Positions 35,001-44,078 of a DNA stretch of 64,000 nt are shown in pieces (positions within the stretch are counted from its first letter, which is position 1; the number at the start of each line of letters is the position of its first letter). The notes under the pieces are model-generated. The model made no database searches. It was not told where the DNA came from and saw only the letters and a list, made by a program, of their open reading frames with translations. A program made the translations under genes and the position numbers. The stretch lies in the NCBI GenBank assembly GCA_046328715.1, contig JAXLWB010000034.1, positions 46,010 through 110,009 of the forward strand. Reading direction: 5' to 3'. The DNA comes from JAXLWB01 sp046328715 (lineage in GTDB: Bacteria > Chloroflexota > Anaerolineae > Caldilineales > Caldilineaceae).

Positions 35001-38000
35001 TGCCAGTCACATTACAAGTAGAATATTGTGGCACACGCATGATTTGGGCATGATTATTGCCACTAGAGACATAGTTGCATTTCAATGGACTTACCAGTTG
35101 ATAAGTAGCTGTACCGCCAGCAAATTGCGAGATAGCTTTGTTGAGTTCCCAACAGCCTGCGCCACTTCCTTGAGTTTGGTGGATGAGAACGACATCACCC
35201 GGTTTGATACGAGAAATTCCATAAATATCTGCTACAGTAATGAACGCGGATCCTGCACTACCACTATTAACAATACCAACTCCAAAACCATTGTTGTTAT
35301 CAAGATTTCCACTACCCGGCATCACGCCGTCCCGTCCATCGCCAAACATATCAGCCGAAGCAGTACCTTGCCCGAAGTTTGTAGCATACCTACCCACGCC
35401 CCAAAGCGTTGTCGTTGTATCGTTGTAAACCTTGACAGGCTGCAAACTTTGCGGATTTGGCCCCAAGTTGTGGGTAAACTGTACCCACTCCCCGGCTATA
35501 TGGCTGCCAGTGATGGTTACACTGACATCCAGCGGTTTGGCACTGGCAGCAGCAGTAGGTGTAGCAGCCGCCGTTACGTTTAATTGTTGCAGATTGGTGA
35601 GCAGCGCGGTAGCCGCTTTGGAGAGCGAGAGGCGCACTGGAATATCCACATTGCCTGTAGTCGGTGCGCCATGACCGCTCCAATATCGATTAAACGCCGT
35701 CGACAAATCCGGGCTGGAGAAGGTCGCAGCATTGGTCACATTTTGCGTTGATTCCCATTCCCAACTGCCGTCGTTGCCGATGTCTAGTTTGAGAGTCAGG
35801 TTTCCGCTGCCAGCGTTGCTGATTAAGAGGTCAAGGGTGCTGTTGGCGACCAAGCCTGCCGGGACACGCAGCGTGGTTGTCAGCTCACCTGCTGCGCTAA
35901 AGTCCAACTTGTGGCCAAATTGGATATTATAGGTTTTGGAGCCGTTCACTGCTTCGGGCAGGTTGAGACGGGCTGTGGTGTTGCTGTTTTGTTCAGCGAT
36001 GTAGCAGGTAAGCTTTTGAGTGCTCGGTATCGGGTCGGTTGTACCAGTCAGTGATTCGCAGTATTCGATGCGGATTCGGCCAGTCGCACCATCTCCACCA
36101 AACGATCCCGCTGGAGACGGTGGCCTAGATTGTCCGCCGCCGCCGCCACCCCATCCACCATTTGCGGAAACTGTTCCACTGATGGTTGACGTTTGAACTT
36201 TGAGCAATATTGATCCACCTGCACCACCACCACCACCACTCCAATGCCCTCCACCACGCCCCCCACTGACTGTCATTGCTCCAGCAGTATCCACAATAGC
36301 GTTTTTGCCAATCAAGATAATAATACCGCCACCTGCTCCCCCGCCGCCTCTTTCACTTCCAGAGGAATTCGCACTTGCGGAACCACCACCTCCACCACCC
36401 AAAACCATAGTTGTGAGATCAGTAGATCCAACTGTCGTGCCTCCAATCCCAACCTGTTTGGATGTACCAGCGCCACCCGCAAAGCCATTTTGACCATTAG
36501 CGCTACTACCGCCACCGCCACCGCTCGCCAAATTATCACCTGAACCAGCATAGCCTCCTCCACCAGCATTACCGTTAGGAAGATACGATTGCGTTCCGAT
36601 GCCTACTGTTCCATCTCCTTGCCATGATTGTCCTGCTTGACCTATAGTACTTCCTCCCTTAAAACCTATTCCCAAGCCTCCTAATGCTGCACTCGATCCA
36701 CCAGCAGTTGCTCCATCCGCGCCCTTTGCATTGACCGTTCCGGCAACCAATACCGATTCATTGGCCAGAAATACTATAATTCCGCCTGTGCTACCATCCC
36801 ATGCGGGTGCTGTGAGGGTTGCGCCAGACTGAACAGTGACATTACGATACTGGGGGATCTTAATAACCTGAGCCTTGGACAGAGAACTGCTGTAGATGTA
36901 TTGTAGTTGTTTAGTGAAAGTCCATGTGTTATCACTGATGTTTGCAATAGTAGCGACTTCCCATCGTCCAACATTCGATGTACCTTGAGTCTGGTGTAAA
37001 AGTACCAAGTCACCAATCGCAAATCCCGATGAAGAAGATACAATGGCAGCCATACCTGATGCGTTGACATTGGTATGTACCAAATTGATCGTCACGGTGC
37101 TGCCTGTAATGACGGTCAGATTACCGTCTCGACCATCACCAAACATCTCAGCCGAGGCAGTACCCTGCCCGAAATCGGTTGCATATCTGCCTACGCCCCA
37201 CATCTTTGAATAATCCTGGCTATAGACTTTTACCGGATGAATCACTGAGCCGATTGGACCCAGCGTATGAGTAAATGTGATCCACTCCCCAGCCGTGTGC
37301 GTACCTGTCACTGTCACCGCCACATCCAACGGACGCTGCATCACCCCGCTCGAAGCGTCGGGGGCAGGGGCGGCAATCATCCCGCTGACATGCAAGGGCA
37401 AAGATGGCTTTGTAGGATCGCTGGTACTGAGCAGCACGGTCTGGTCATAGGCTCCTACGGGTAGTTGCTCGGTGTGTAAGGTCAGCTCGTAGGTTGGGGT
37501 GTCAGCGGCTCCAATGCTTTGGTTGCTGGTCTGATTGAGGGTTAGTCCTGGGGTCGGACTCAGGTAGGTAGCGAGCCGGCCATAACCTGTGTTGGCCAGT
37601 GCCACCGTTTGTTTGAGGAGGGTGCCATACGTTGCTGTACCAAAGTTCCAGGTCAGCGATCCATCGGCCACCGTCAAAACCGGCAGCGGATCGACCTGAA
37701 AACTGGAAAGCGGACGCCCTGCCGTATCTAAAATATTGCCCTGGTAGTCAGTCAGGAAGGCCATCACAATGTAGTCTTCATTAGGGTTGTAGGGCGGGTC
37801 AAAGAGGCCACTGTTGAACGAAACCGGCGTATAAGTCGGTCCGGGCGGCAACGTCACCTGGGTAGGGATCTCGGCGACTACGGTGCCGGAGATGTTGATA
37901 AACTCCAGGAAAAGGTGGGCATTGCTCAACGTTTTGTCCGAGGGATTGTTGACCAGCAGTTGCACACCGTTATTGATCCCAGGCGTAAAGGGCTGCGTGG

Positions 38001-41000
38001 TGACAATCTCGACCCCGGCATTCTGCAACATGCTGCCCGCCAATACCTGCAAGTTGTAGGTCGGCGCAGTCAAGGACATGGCCGCTGTCGGCAACATAAA
38101 ACGATGGTTGCCCTGCGGATCGTTGTAGGAGACGATCACGAGCGGCGGGGTGTAGGGTTCACGGTTGATCGTGTATTGGAAGGTGTCGCGTGGCGTCGTC
38201 GCGGCGACGACAAAGCTTTCGCCAGAGTTGACCTTGCCGCTGTAGAGGGCCAGGGTCACGCCCAGGTTGCCGACATTTTGGAAGTTGGGTGACTGGTAGC
38301 CACTGCCAAAGGGCAGCGTACCGCTGATGCCTTTGCTGTCGATCCAGAAGAGTGACCAACTGTCACTGCCCACGCTACAGCCGCCGGATAAGGCGCAACT
38401 GACGGTAAAGGTATAGGTGCGGTCTTCGCTGCCCGTGTAATAGCCGCCCACCGCCGGTTGGGCATGGTTTGCTTGCACCCAGGGCGTATTGGTGAGGGCT
38501 GGCAACTGAATACGGCTGCCCACGATCACCTGTTTTTGCGCACGCACCCGCCCTGAACCACCTACTGTGTTATTGGTAATTGAGATCGTATCGTTGGGCG
38601 CAATCATCACCGCTTCGACGCCATAGGCGTCATAGATGCCGGTGTTGAGCAAAGAGAGGGTCGAGGTGACTTGGTTGCCGGTGCGGAGGTTGTGCAGTCC
38701 GGCGAGTAGTTCGGGTTTGGGGAAGGAGGAGGCGTCATATGGATCGGTGCCCATTTGACGCTCGGAACGGTCGCTAAAGCCGTCCAGGTCACTGTCCTGG
38801 TTGAAGCGGAAAAGGGCAGTGGAGCCAGGCGCGGCGGGTGTGGTTTGGAAGCCTTCTGAGCCATTGCCCAAGCCATCAGTGTAGACATTCCACCAATCGG
38901 CAGTGGAGAGTGCGTGTTTGCACCAGACAACTCGGTTGGGGTAGTCGGTTGGGCGGCGCGGAGCTTGACACCAACTGGGTGTGTCGCTACGGTATTCGGG
39001 TGTCCAGATGGCAATCAGCGTACCATTGCTGTCGGTTTCGTGGGGGAAGTAGCGAGACAGAACCGTCAGTACAGTTTCGCCTGCATCCCACGTAGGGATA
39101 AGATAGGTGTCGATACTTTCGTCGCTATCGGCTATCCCGTCTTCGAGGGCAGTCATTACACCTGCATTGACGGCATCTTGGTAGAAAAGCTCGTCAATAC
39201 CATAGGTAAAATCTTCAACCACGATGCGGATAGGTCCACCTAGATCAATTGCCTTCAACTGTTCTAAAGTGAGAGGAATGGATGCCGATGTGAAACTTTT
39301 CTCTTCACCGGGCATGAAATTGGCAAATTGAACTGTATCGCTTGCTTTAACTCCACATTGTCCGGTGCCAAAGTAGTAGGTACATGCCGGATTAGGGTCA
39401 TCCCCAACATAAATATTAAAGGCAAGATGTCGAATTTCTCTTGCATATTCGGTTCCAACATTGCGAACTTTGTAACTGAAAGTTAGATCAGCAGTGTGTG
39501 CAGAATTGATGGCTGTGGCCTTATTCCAGGACTCCTCGTTTAGGAAGGCTTCACCATTAGTGATAGTGTGCTCTTCATAATGAGCATGGGTTGTTGTTTG
39601 TGATCCACCTACTGATTTACCATGTGAGGTAGTTGTAATAGGTACTGGTTTTGCAGATACAGGATAATAAAAACTGTGAACAGGTTGTCCCGTAAGGTTA
39701 GATTGTTCGTCTTTTTGGTAATAAATACCTGGATTAGTTGTTTGGTCTTGTGTACTTGATGTAGAACTTCGCAAGTCAACAACTTCTTGTGGGCTTGGAG
39801 GGTGGATCGCGGACTGATTAATACATGATTGTAATTGTGTATTACACGTAGGAGTTAGCTGGGTATTGTCAGTTAGTGTCTCATTGCTTTGTGTATCCAG
39901 TTTTTCTCCCAACATATCCATTGCAATACCTGTTATGCCTACTGTACCCATAACAACCGCAGCACCTAAACATGTACCCCATCCGATTCCAGGGACAAGA
40001 CAAAATCCAAGTGCTGCACCAGCACCAATTCCCCCTGTAAACTCCATGCTCCGCCCAGTAAATTTCCACCATGTACCATCACTCATGACTAAACGTACTT
40101 CAGCAACTCTAATTTGACTAGGAACTGCTACAGCAATCTCTTGCCAATCGTTCCAAGTTTCTGTGTTGGCCACACTGGTACTCGTTCCTTCTGTCTTTGC
40201 AGTACTATAAGACTTCTCAATACCTGAAAGTGTCGTATACCCATCAGAAATTGTGGTTACTAAGTGCACCTTCAACGACGACTCCACCACATCAATCTCA
40301 GGAACAGGAAACGCCGCCACCAACGGATGATTCCCTGGAGCCTTTACCCACGACGGCATCTCCGCAAAGATCACTCCCCAGTCTTCATTGCGCGGCAGGG
40401 GACCGTAGGAGCAGTAGCCACCTTGTCCCGTACAGTAAGTTTGTCCAAAGAGTTCTTGCCCATCATCAAATTTGTCTCGATCCGTCGATTCTCGGTTGGG
40501 GTTCAAGCCGAGTTCCAAACTTTCGGCTATATCTGGTACAGAGTCCTGATCATCATCAAAGCAGTTTTGTTTTTGAATCGGCCAACCTTGGAATGGCTTA
40601 CCCGTGCTAGGATACTGGGCACGCTGATTGTTTAGCCATGCTTTAAGAGAAGCAACTTCAGTTCCGTCGTTGGTTCCATCAAAATCACTATCAGCCTTGG
40701 CCGGATCTGTACACCAGAATCCTTCCTGCGTATCACTCAACCCATCGCCATCGGCATCGGGCGTAACCGACGCAGCTAGGCTTGTCAGCGCGGCGCTAGA
40801 CAGGGCTTGCAGCCCGGCGCGCACGGCGGCACGCACACTCTCTAGTTCGCTCTGCGCTGTGGTGCTGGTCTCGGTGCTGGCTTGGGCGGCGGCCAATAGG
40901 CGCTGTAGTTGGGCGACGGGGGCAGAGTTCATCAACTCGCCAAACGATCCATCCAGGTTGGCGTTGGCATTGAGCAGGGAGGCCAGTGAATCGGTCACTT

Positions 41001-41331
41001 GGGGGCTGTAGCGCCAGCGCGCCAGGGTCTCCAACTGCTCATCATCGACCAAGAGTTGTGCCCAATCCTCCCCCTTGCTCAGCACCACAACTTGCAAACG
41101 CTCCAGATCGTGCCATTGTGCGCTCGTATTGACCGTGACCCGCGTGCGGAAGAGCAAGTCGTTTTCGGCAATTGGTTGACGGCTGCTAATCAAGGGCAGA
41201 TAGAGATTGCTCTTAGGCGCATCGGGCGCGTTGTCCTGCGCCTTCGCTATGGGTGCGATTGCGCTAAGCAGCAAACTGACAACAACCATTAGAGTAAGGG
41301 AACGATTGAGTGAAGAGCGAAGACGGATCAT
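32032..41331 (-). CDS. Giant exported glycine-rich, PKD- and CARDB-containing surface protein
   Basis: A 3099-residue protein. It has a signal peptide (about 1-32), then LYLPLISSRQ; Ca-binding thrombospondin-3-like repeats (DADGDGLSDTQEG, DDDQDSVPDIAES; about 190-290); a hydrophobic Gly/Ala hairpin (about 435-475) and a further DSDLDGFSDRSE. A module is then present twice (about 1330-1770 and 1930-2370): a beta part with LWGVGRYAT(N/D)FGQGTAS and MFGDGRDG, and a region full of GGGGGGAGG ending IRIEYCE(S/T). Each is followed by a repeat seen three times (GNDGSWEWE, GNNGSLDWS, GDNGSIDWS). A CARDB domain (about 2610-2745), two PKD domains (NFGDGT, NFGDGS) and two GWNLVSLP-type domains end the chain. 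No anchor is recognised. Confidence 0.85.
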   Translation of the reverse strand: MIRLRSSLNRSLTLMVVVSLLLSAIAPIAKAQDNAPDAPKSNLYLPLISSRQPIAENDLLFRTRVTVNTSAQWHDLERLQVVVLSKGEDWAQLLVDDEQLETLARWRYSPQVTDSLASLLNANANLDGSFGELMNSAPVAQLQRLLAAAQASTETSTTAQSELESVRAAVRAGLQALSSAALTSLAASVTPDADGDGLSDTQEGFWCTDPAKADSDFDGTNDGTEVASLKAWLNNQRAQYPSTGKPFQGWPIQKQNCFDDDQDSVPDIAESLELGLNPNRESTDRDKFDDGQELFGQTYCTGQGGYCSYGPLPRNEDWGVIFAEMPSWVKAPGNHPLVAAFPVPEIDVVESSLKVHLVTTISDGYTTLSGIEKSYSTAKTEGTSTSVANTETWNDWQEIAVAVPSQIRVAEVRLVMSDGTWWKFTGRSMEFTGGIGAGAALGFCLVPGIGWGTCLGAAVVMGTVGITGIAMDMLGEKLDTQSNETLTDNTQLTPTCNTQLQSCINQSAIHPPSPQEVVDLRSSTSSTQDQTTNPGIYYQKDEQSNLTGQPVHSFYYPVSAKPVPITTTSHGKSVGGSQTTTHAHYEEHTITNGEAFLNEESWNKATAINSAHTADLTFSYKVRNVGTEYAREIRHLAFNIYVGDDPNPACTYYFGTGQCGVKASDTVQFANFMPGEEKSFTSASIPLTLEQLKAIDLGGPIRIVVEDFTYGIDELFYQDAVNAGVMTALEDGIADSDESIDTYLIPTWDAGETVLTVLSRYFPHETDSNGTLIAIWTPEYRSDTPSWCQAPRRPTDYPNRVVWCKHALSTADWWNVYTDGLGNGSEGFQTTPAAPGSTALFRFNQDSDLDGFSDRSERQMGTDPYDASSFPKPELLAGLHNLRTGNQVTSTLSLLNTGIYDAYGVEAVMIAPNDTISITNNTVGGSGRVRAQKQVIVGSRIQLPALTNTPWVQANHAQPAVGGYYTGSEDRTYTFTVSCALSGGCSVGSDSWSLFWIDSKGISGTLPFGSGYQSPNFQNVGNLGVTLALYSGKVNSGESFVVAATTPRDTFQYTINREPYTPPLVIVSYNDPQGNHRFMLPTAAMSLTAPTYNLQVLAGSMLQNAGVEIVTTQPFTPGINNGVQLLVNNPSDKTLSNAHLFLEFINISGTVVAEIPTQVTLPPGPTYTPVSFNSGLFDPPYNPNEDYIVMAFLTDYQGNILDTAGRPLSSFQVDPLPVLTVADGSLTWNFGTATYGTLLKQTVALANTGYGRLATYLSPTPGLTLNQTSNQSIGAADTPTYELTLHTEQLPVGAYDQTVLLSTSDPTKPSLPLHVSGMIAAPAPDASSGVMQRPLDVAVTVTGTHTAGEWITFTHTLGPIGSVIHPVKVYSQDYSKMWGVGRYATDFGQGTASAEMFGDGRDGNLTVITGSTVTINLVHTNVNASGMAAIVSSSSGFAIGDLVLLHQTQGTSNVGRWEVATIANISDNTWTFTKQLQYIYSSSLSKAQVIKIPQYRNVTVQSGATLTAPAWDGSTGGIIVFLANESVLVAGTVNAKGADGATAGGSSAALGGLGIGFKGGSTIGQAGQSWQGDGTVGIGTQSYLPNGNAGGGGYAGSGDNLASGGGGGSSANGQNGFAGGAGTSKQVGIGGTTVGSTDLTTMVLGGGGGGSASANSSGSERGGGGAGGGIIILIGKNAIVDTAGAMTVSGGRGGGHWSGGGGGAGGSILLKVQTSTISGTVSANGGWGGGGGGQSRPPSPAGSFGGDGATGRIRIEYCESLTGTTDPIPSTQKLTCYIAEQNSNTTARLNLPEAVNGSKTYNIQFGHKLDFSAAGELTTTLRVPAGLVANSTLDLLISNAGSGNLTLKLDIGNDGSWEWESTQNVTNAATFSSPDLSTAFNRYWSGHGAPTTGNVDIPVRLSLSKAATALLTNLQQLNVTAAATPTAAASAKPLDVSVTITGSHIAGEWVQFTHNLGPNPQSLQPVKVYNDTTTTLWGVGRYATNFGQGTASADMFGDGRDGVMPGSGNLDNNNGFGVGIVNSGSAGSAFITVADIYGISRIKPGDVVLIHQTQGSGAGCWELNKAISQFAGGTATYQLVSPLKCNYVSSGNNHAQIMRVPQYSTCNVTGTVTPLSAWNGSWGGIFAVMCNATISISGQIDARGFGFRGGSGGTKSNERVLGWNGESYSAPSWQADNGSWNSETPPNGGGGGGGHGQTGGGQGGGGGGGGYGSSGIPFVSNQGFFAGESGSAYGTADLGELHLGSGGGGGGAAPGNPGAQGGAGGRGGGAVVIYSKQLSVGGSINTNGQNGGNATHIPTYEEGSGGGGSGGSIRIVASQATINNISSVGGSYGQSSQNGDAYQEWGGSGGVGRIRVEYCETFSGGTNPAASIQKLNCYIAEQLESSPYTTARLNLPETLSNGRTYTVQFGRMITYTAAGSKVTSLRVPAGLYSNVQLNALLSGLTANATLSLDVGNNGSLDWSTTAANNSTNPSLGLADAFTAYWRSQNAPLTGTLDVPIAVALNQPGQVLLTNLWVQTTANKVRYIRLPVQNYNQVKLDFTIGGSGSTNLTVAADVGDNGSIDWSESIISATLPYRFVQRDLTAAFNSYLSGKSGEVDVPIRFYVSPDQSVTLNDFTAQATRLTDLTASQLNGGVQVQASAVSTLTVTEGTVVKLQATIRNNGNQASGPVSAAFFANAAGWGDWYVGSRFIPSLAAAADTPVEVDWDTTGFSGTTPVKVVVNPYRRVSESNYANNAITMTVVVEPPPLPPVADFTATPISGTAPLTVQFTDTTTSTLAISSRLWNFGDGTTSNVQNPTHVYTNAGSYTVTLTAGASNGSDSKLRSSYILVSQPIPPPVVDFSAMPTSGTAPLLVQFSDHSSGPINSWQWNFGDGSLSTTQHPTHTYSASGLYTVTLTVSGAGGSQSKTSVALINVAAIPTPISATLSLLPGWNLVSLPLQPNDPAVTSLFSPISGHYDLVYAYRQCDTADPWKKYDTQAPSFLNDLVTVDPGMGLWVRMNTTDTLRIVGILPVSSTIDLCSGWNLVGYPSQTSRPLPDGLASINGCYSYVYAYDTASQSWPKYDAARPFLSTLSSMNSQRGYWIKAEQACTWVVNNGQ

Positions 41332-41626
41332 GGTGTGCCTCCTGGGAGCTGCTGCACTGTATGAGCGTGCTTATACAGCATCCCTACTGCTTACCTGAAA
41401 AGTAACTTTGCGAAATGACACGGATTGCCAGGAGGGGCGGAGTTGTCTGCAATGAAATGGGCAATCACTAGCAACAAACATTTCTTTCGATTTGATTACA
41501 ATCTCTAGACTAATCGTATCTTTAATCTAGTTTTCGGTATAGTGACTAAAAGTTCTATGAAAAATCAGGCGATCTTTGTTACAGAAATTCAATTATTGTG
41601 AAAAATCAGGGTAAAAGAGGGGTGCT
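41332..41626. other. Upstream region of the giant gene
   Basis: AT-rich DNA without a convincing frame. TGAAAAATCAGG occurs twice as a direct repeat (41558-41569 and 41599-41610), 41 bp apart, just before a small plus-strand frame; these could be regulator sites. Confidence 0.45.
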
Positions 41627-41800
41627 ATGCAGGAAATGCAGCAAACAAAGCTGGAGATAAAACAGTGCGTTCTTATTTTTAGAACTTTTGATCAAACTGT
41701 GGATGTTCTAACAGTGTTAGGGCTTACGCAAGACGACGAAAACAGCAAGATTTCTCCTCGAAAAAGCCCTCGTCGAAATGACATCTTGCCTAAGTCATGA
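41627..41800 (+). CDS. Possible 57-residue small protein ending in a MITE
   Basis: The frame opens at an ATG with AGGGG five bases upstream and codes MQEMQQTKLEIKQCVLIF..., 32 residues of unique sequence followed by about 25 residues read from the repeat at 41719-41798 (basic, SPRKSPRRND). It may be a small gene truncated by the mobile repeat, or chance. I recognise no family. Confidence 0.25.
   Translation: MQEMQQTKLEIKQCVLIFRTFDQTVDVLTVLGLTQDDENSKISPRKSPRRNDILPKS
41719..41798. mobile_element. MITE-like element, copy 2
   Basis: AGGGCTTACGCAAGA at the left end and ATGACTTAGGCAAGA (minus strand) at the right are imperfect inverted ends. The inside matches copy 1 (29806-29884) almost base for base over about 50 positions. 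About 80 bp, no coding capacity of its own. Confidence 0.75.
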
Positions 41801-41825
41801 ATGGAGTGGTCAACAAGATAATAAA

Positions 41826-41892
41826 CTCATGCAAAGACGCGAAAACATCCAAGCTCCTTTCGTTCTTTGCGGACTTTGCGCCTTTGCGTGAG
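41826..41892. repeat. CTTTGCG-type repeat hairpin
   Basis: CTCATGCAAAGACGCGAAA (41826 on) pairs with a right part made of CTTTGCG(C/G) units ending CTTTGCGTGAG; about 16 of 19 positions match. It lies behind the TPR-LuxR gene (minus strand). Confidence 0.65.
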
Positions 41893-41958
41893 AAGATTTT
41901 CTTTTTACGATGTAGTTGACCAACACAAAATTCACGGTTATCCCGAGGACAATGGGTG

Positions 41959-43815
41959 TCATTTAACAAAGCCTTTATGGCGCGCCAGCTCATGGAGTTG
42001 GCGTTTGCGCTCTCGACGGCTAGCAAATTGATTGACAGCCAGTCCAAACTGGCTGTAGATGTGATTAATGTAATTACGCACCAGGGCTTCACCACAACCG
42101 ACCTTTTCGGCAATTTCCGCACGCTCATTCCCTACCAGATAGAGTCCAAAAACGGCAACAAGGGTAAGATTTGGTTTGGGGAAGTGGGTGGCGGTAGTCA
42201 ATTCTTGCACTAGACGGATAAAGCCTTGCTGCAACAGAAAGCCATCCTGCAGTAATTTCTCCACCACATATTTGCACTGCGAATCTGGAAATGATTCCAG
42301 TTCATGAAAATCACGATAATAAATCGTACTCAGGATACTATGGGCGCGATTGCGCACGCGCTCATCCTCGACCAAACAGAGATCTTGCAACACCTTTATG
42401 CCAGCATCTTTTAGGTGATGGATAAAGATACGTTCACAAAGATGTTCGTATCGTTGTTGCAACAGTGCATACCCACAGAGATCGCTAAACAATATTGGAT
42501 GCCACCAAAAGGGCAAATAGTCGAGACGACGCTGCTCAAGCCATCTGAGCGCTTTATCCAAATGTTCGTTGGCCTGTGTGCTGACTTTTTGTTTATAAGC
42601 AATCCAAGCCAGATAGAGGTGTAGCGAACAAACTGCGAACTCTTCTTGGGAGCCAGCGTAGAAGTCGAGTGATTCTCTGAGCAGTCTTTGCGCTGACTCC
42701 AGTTGATTTTCCAGCAGATCTACAACGGCCAGTACGACTTGAAAGCTCATCGCCTGTCCTAAATCTGAAGTCTTCAGACTGGCATGGGCGAAATAACGTG
42801 CCGAAGTTAGATCACCCGCAACCAGGTGACACCAGGCCATTTGCGTATCGATCCAAGGGTGATAATCTACATAGCCGATTTCATCGACAATCGTTCGGGC
42901 TTCGCTGTAGCATTGAAAGGCGTGGTAGAATCGTCCAGAGTCGCGGTAACCATTGCCCAACAGCATTCGTGCATAGACGCGTTGATTACCAAAATTGCGG
43001 CTGTCAGCAAGTTGCTGTAGCTTTTCAGCCACGACCAGCGCACCCGCCAAATCACCACCATACCAAGCAGAATGGCACTCCAGGTTTAGAAGCCGCGCTT
43101 CAGCACTTGCCCCAAGATTCCCCACTTCCCAGCAACTCTTGGCCAGAGCAAGTTTGTCCTCGGCTTCCCCCAAGTCACCTCTTGCATGGGCAAACGAAGC
43201 CAAACGCGTCAGGGTTTTAAATTCTCCATCGGGATCACCCAGTTCGCGATAGATTGCTAAGGCGCGCTCAGCATCTTCCTTCCCTGTCGCCGACTGGTTG
43301 ATGTCGGGGCTGAGTTCGGCTAGGCGCAACCAAAAGCGTGCCTGCAAACGCCGATCTTGAATTCGGTTGTGCGCAAAGAGCGGGTACGCTTCTTCTCTAA
43401 GGGAAGAAGCAGCTTTGGTAAACTTCTCGCGCAGTTGATAAATTCTGGCCAACTCCAAACAGCAACGAGCAACACGTTCATCGTGGTGCAGGGTTCGGTA
43501 TGAATATTTAGCACGCTCAAGCAAATTAATCGCCGTTGCAATACGCTCAGAACGGGCATAGACCCAGCCCATGACATAACGTAAATCGGGGTCACTATCT
43601 ACTTGTTCAGCGGGAAAAAGTGGCAGTAGTTCGTCCACATGCTGCCAATCCAAATAGGTCAACAAATCTTCGATATGCTCGGCTAACAGGCTGCTGGCAG
43701 CAATAAATTTTTGGTTAGCCAGATAAGATTGCGCCGTTGCCAGCACAGCAAGGAGTGAGTTGGCTGAGGTAGAGGGAGAGTTTGGCATAAGTTTGAGGGG
43801 TACAAACGACCCCAT
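41959..43815 (-). CDS. TPR-repeat regulator with C-terminal LuxR-type helix-turn-helix
   Basis: The 618-residue protein is mostly alpha-helical TPR units (e.g. RYVMGWVYARSERIATAINLLERA, ALAIYRELGDPDGEFKTLTRLASFA). The last 70 residues read LTLVAVFGLYLVGNERAEIAEKVGCGEALVRNYINHIYSQFG, the GerE/LuxR DNA-binding pattern. There is no ATPase domain, so it resembles the C-terminal half of MalT-type regulators. The start may be 43815 or the Met at 43788; neither has a clear ribosome site, but TATATATT lies directly before the first. It is divergent from the nuclease gene and could govern the giant surface gene downstream, an inference from position. Confidence 0.78.
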   Translation of the reverse strand: MGSFVPLKLMPNSPSTSANSLLAVLATAQSYLANQKFIAASSLLAEHIEDLLTYLDWQHVDELLPLFPAEQVDSDPDLRYVMGWVYARSERIATAINLLERAKYSYRTLHHDERVARCCLELARIYQLREKFTKAASSLREEAYPLFAHNRIQDRRLQARFWLRLAELSPDINQSATGKEDAERALAIYRELGDPDGEFKTLTRLASFAHARGDLGEAEDKLALAKSCWEVGNLGASAEARLLNLECHSAWYGGDLAGALVVAEKLQQLADSRNFGNQRVYARMLLGNGYRDSGRFYHAFQCYSEARTIVDEIGYVDYHPWIDTQMAWCHLVAGDLTSARYFAHASLKTSDLGQAMSFQVVLAVVDLLENQLESAQRLLRESLDFYAGSQEEFAVCSLHLYLAWIAYKQKVSTQANEHLDKALRWLEQRRLDYLPFWWHPILFSDLCGYALLQQRYEHLCERIFIHHLKDAGIKVLQDLCLVEDERVRNRAHSILSTIYYRDFHELESFPDSQCKYVVEKLLQDGFLLQQGFIRLVQELTTATHFPKPNLTLVAVFGLYLVGNERAEIAEKVGCGEALVRNYINHIYSQFGLAVNQFASRRERKRQLHELARHKGFVK

Positions 43816-44078
43816 AAAATATATAACGTTTCACCGCCCTCTTACTTCTTCTCGTCGTCTGACGCATGGACGCCACGTAAACACGCCTTATACCAGCTCA
43901 ACATAACGAGGCAAAGAATGGGGACAATGTATTTATTGACTAAGTAATTAAAAATTTCCTTAATTTTATCACACTTTTTTTAGTTCACAATTCGTTCTTG
44001 TATCCACCAACCGACTAGTATCCCCCAAACCCCTACTACCATACCAACAAATTCGCACTTTTGTGCTATCATGCCCCT
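43816..44078. other. 263-bp divergent intergenic region
   Basis: AT-rich, with AATTAAAAATTTCC/TTAATTTT symmetry near 43947-43972 and a T run to 43980. It must hold the promoters of the TPR-LuxR (minus) and nuclease (plus) genes, but none is clear enough to place. Confidence 0.4.

Noticed and set aside
36200..36569. Proline-rich frame on plus and Val-rich frames on minus
   Set aside because: These are out-of-frame readings of the polyglycine codons of the giant gene.
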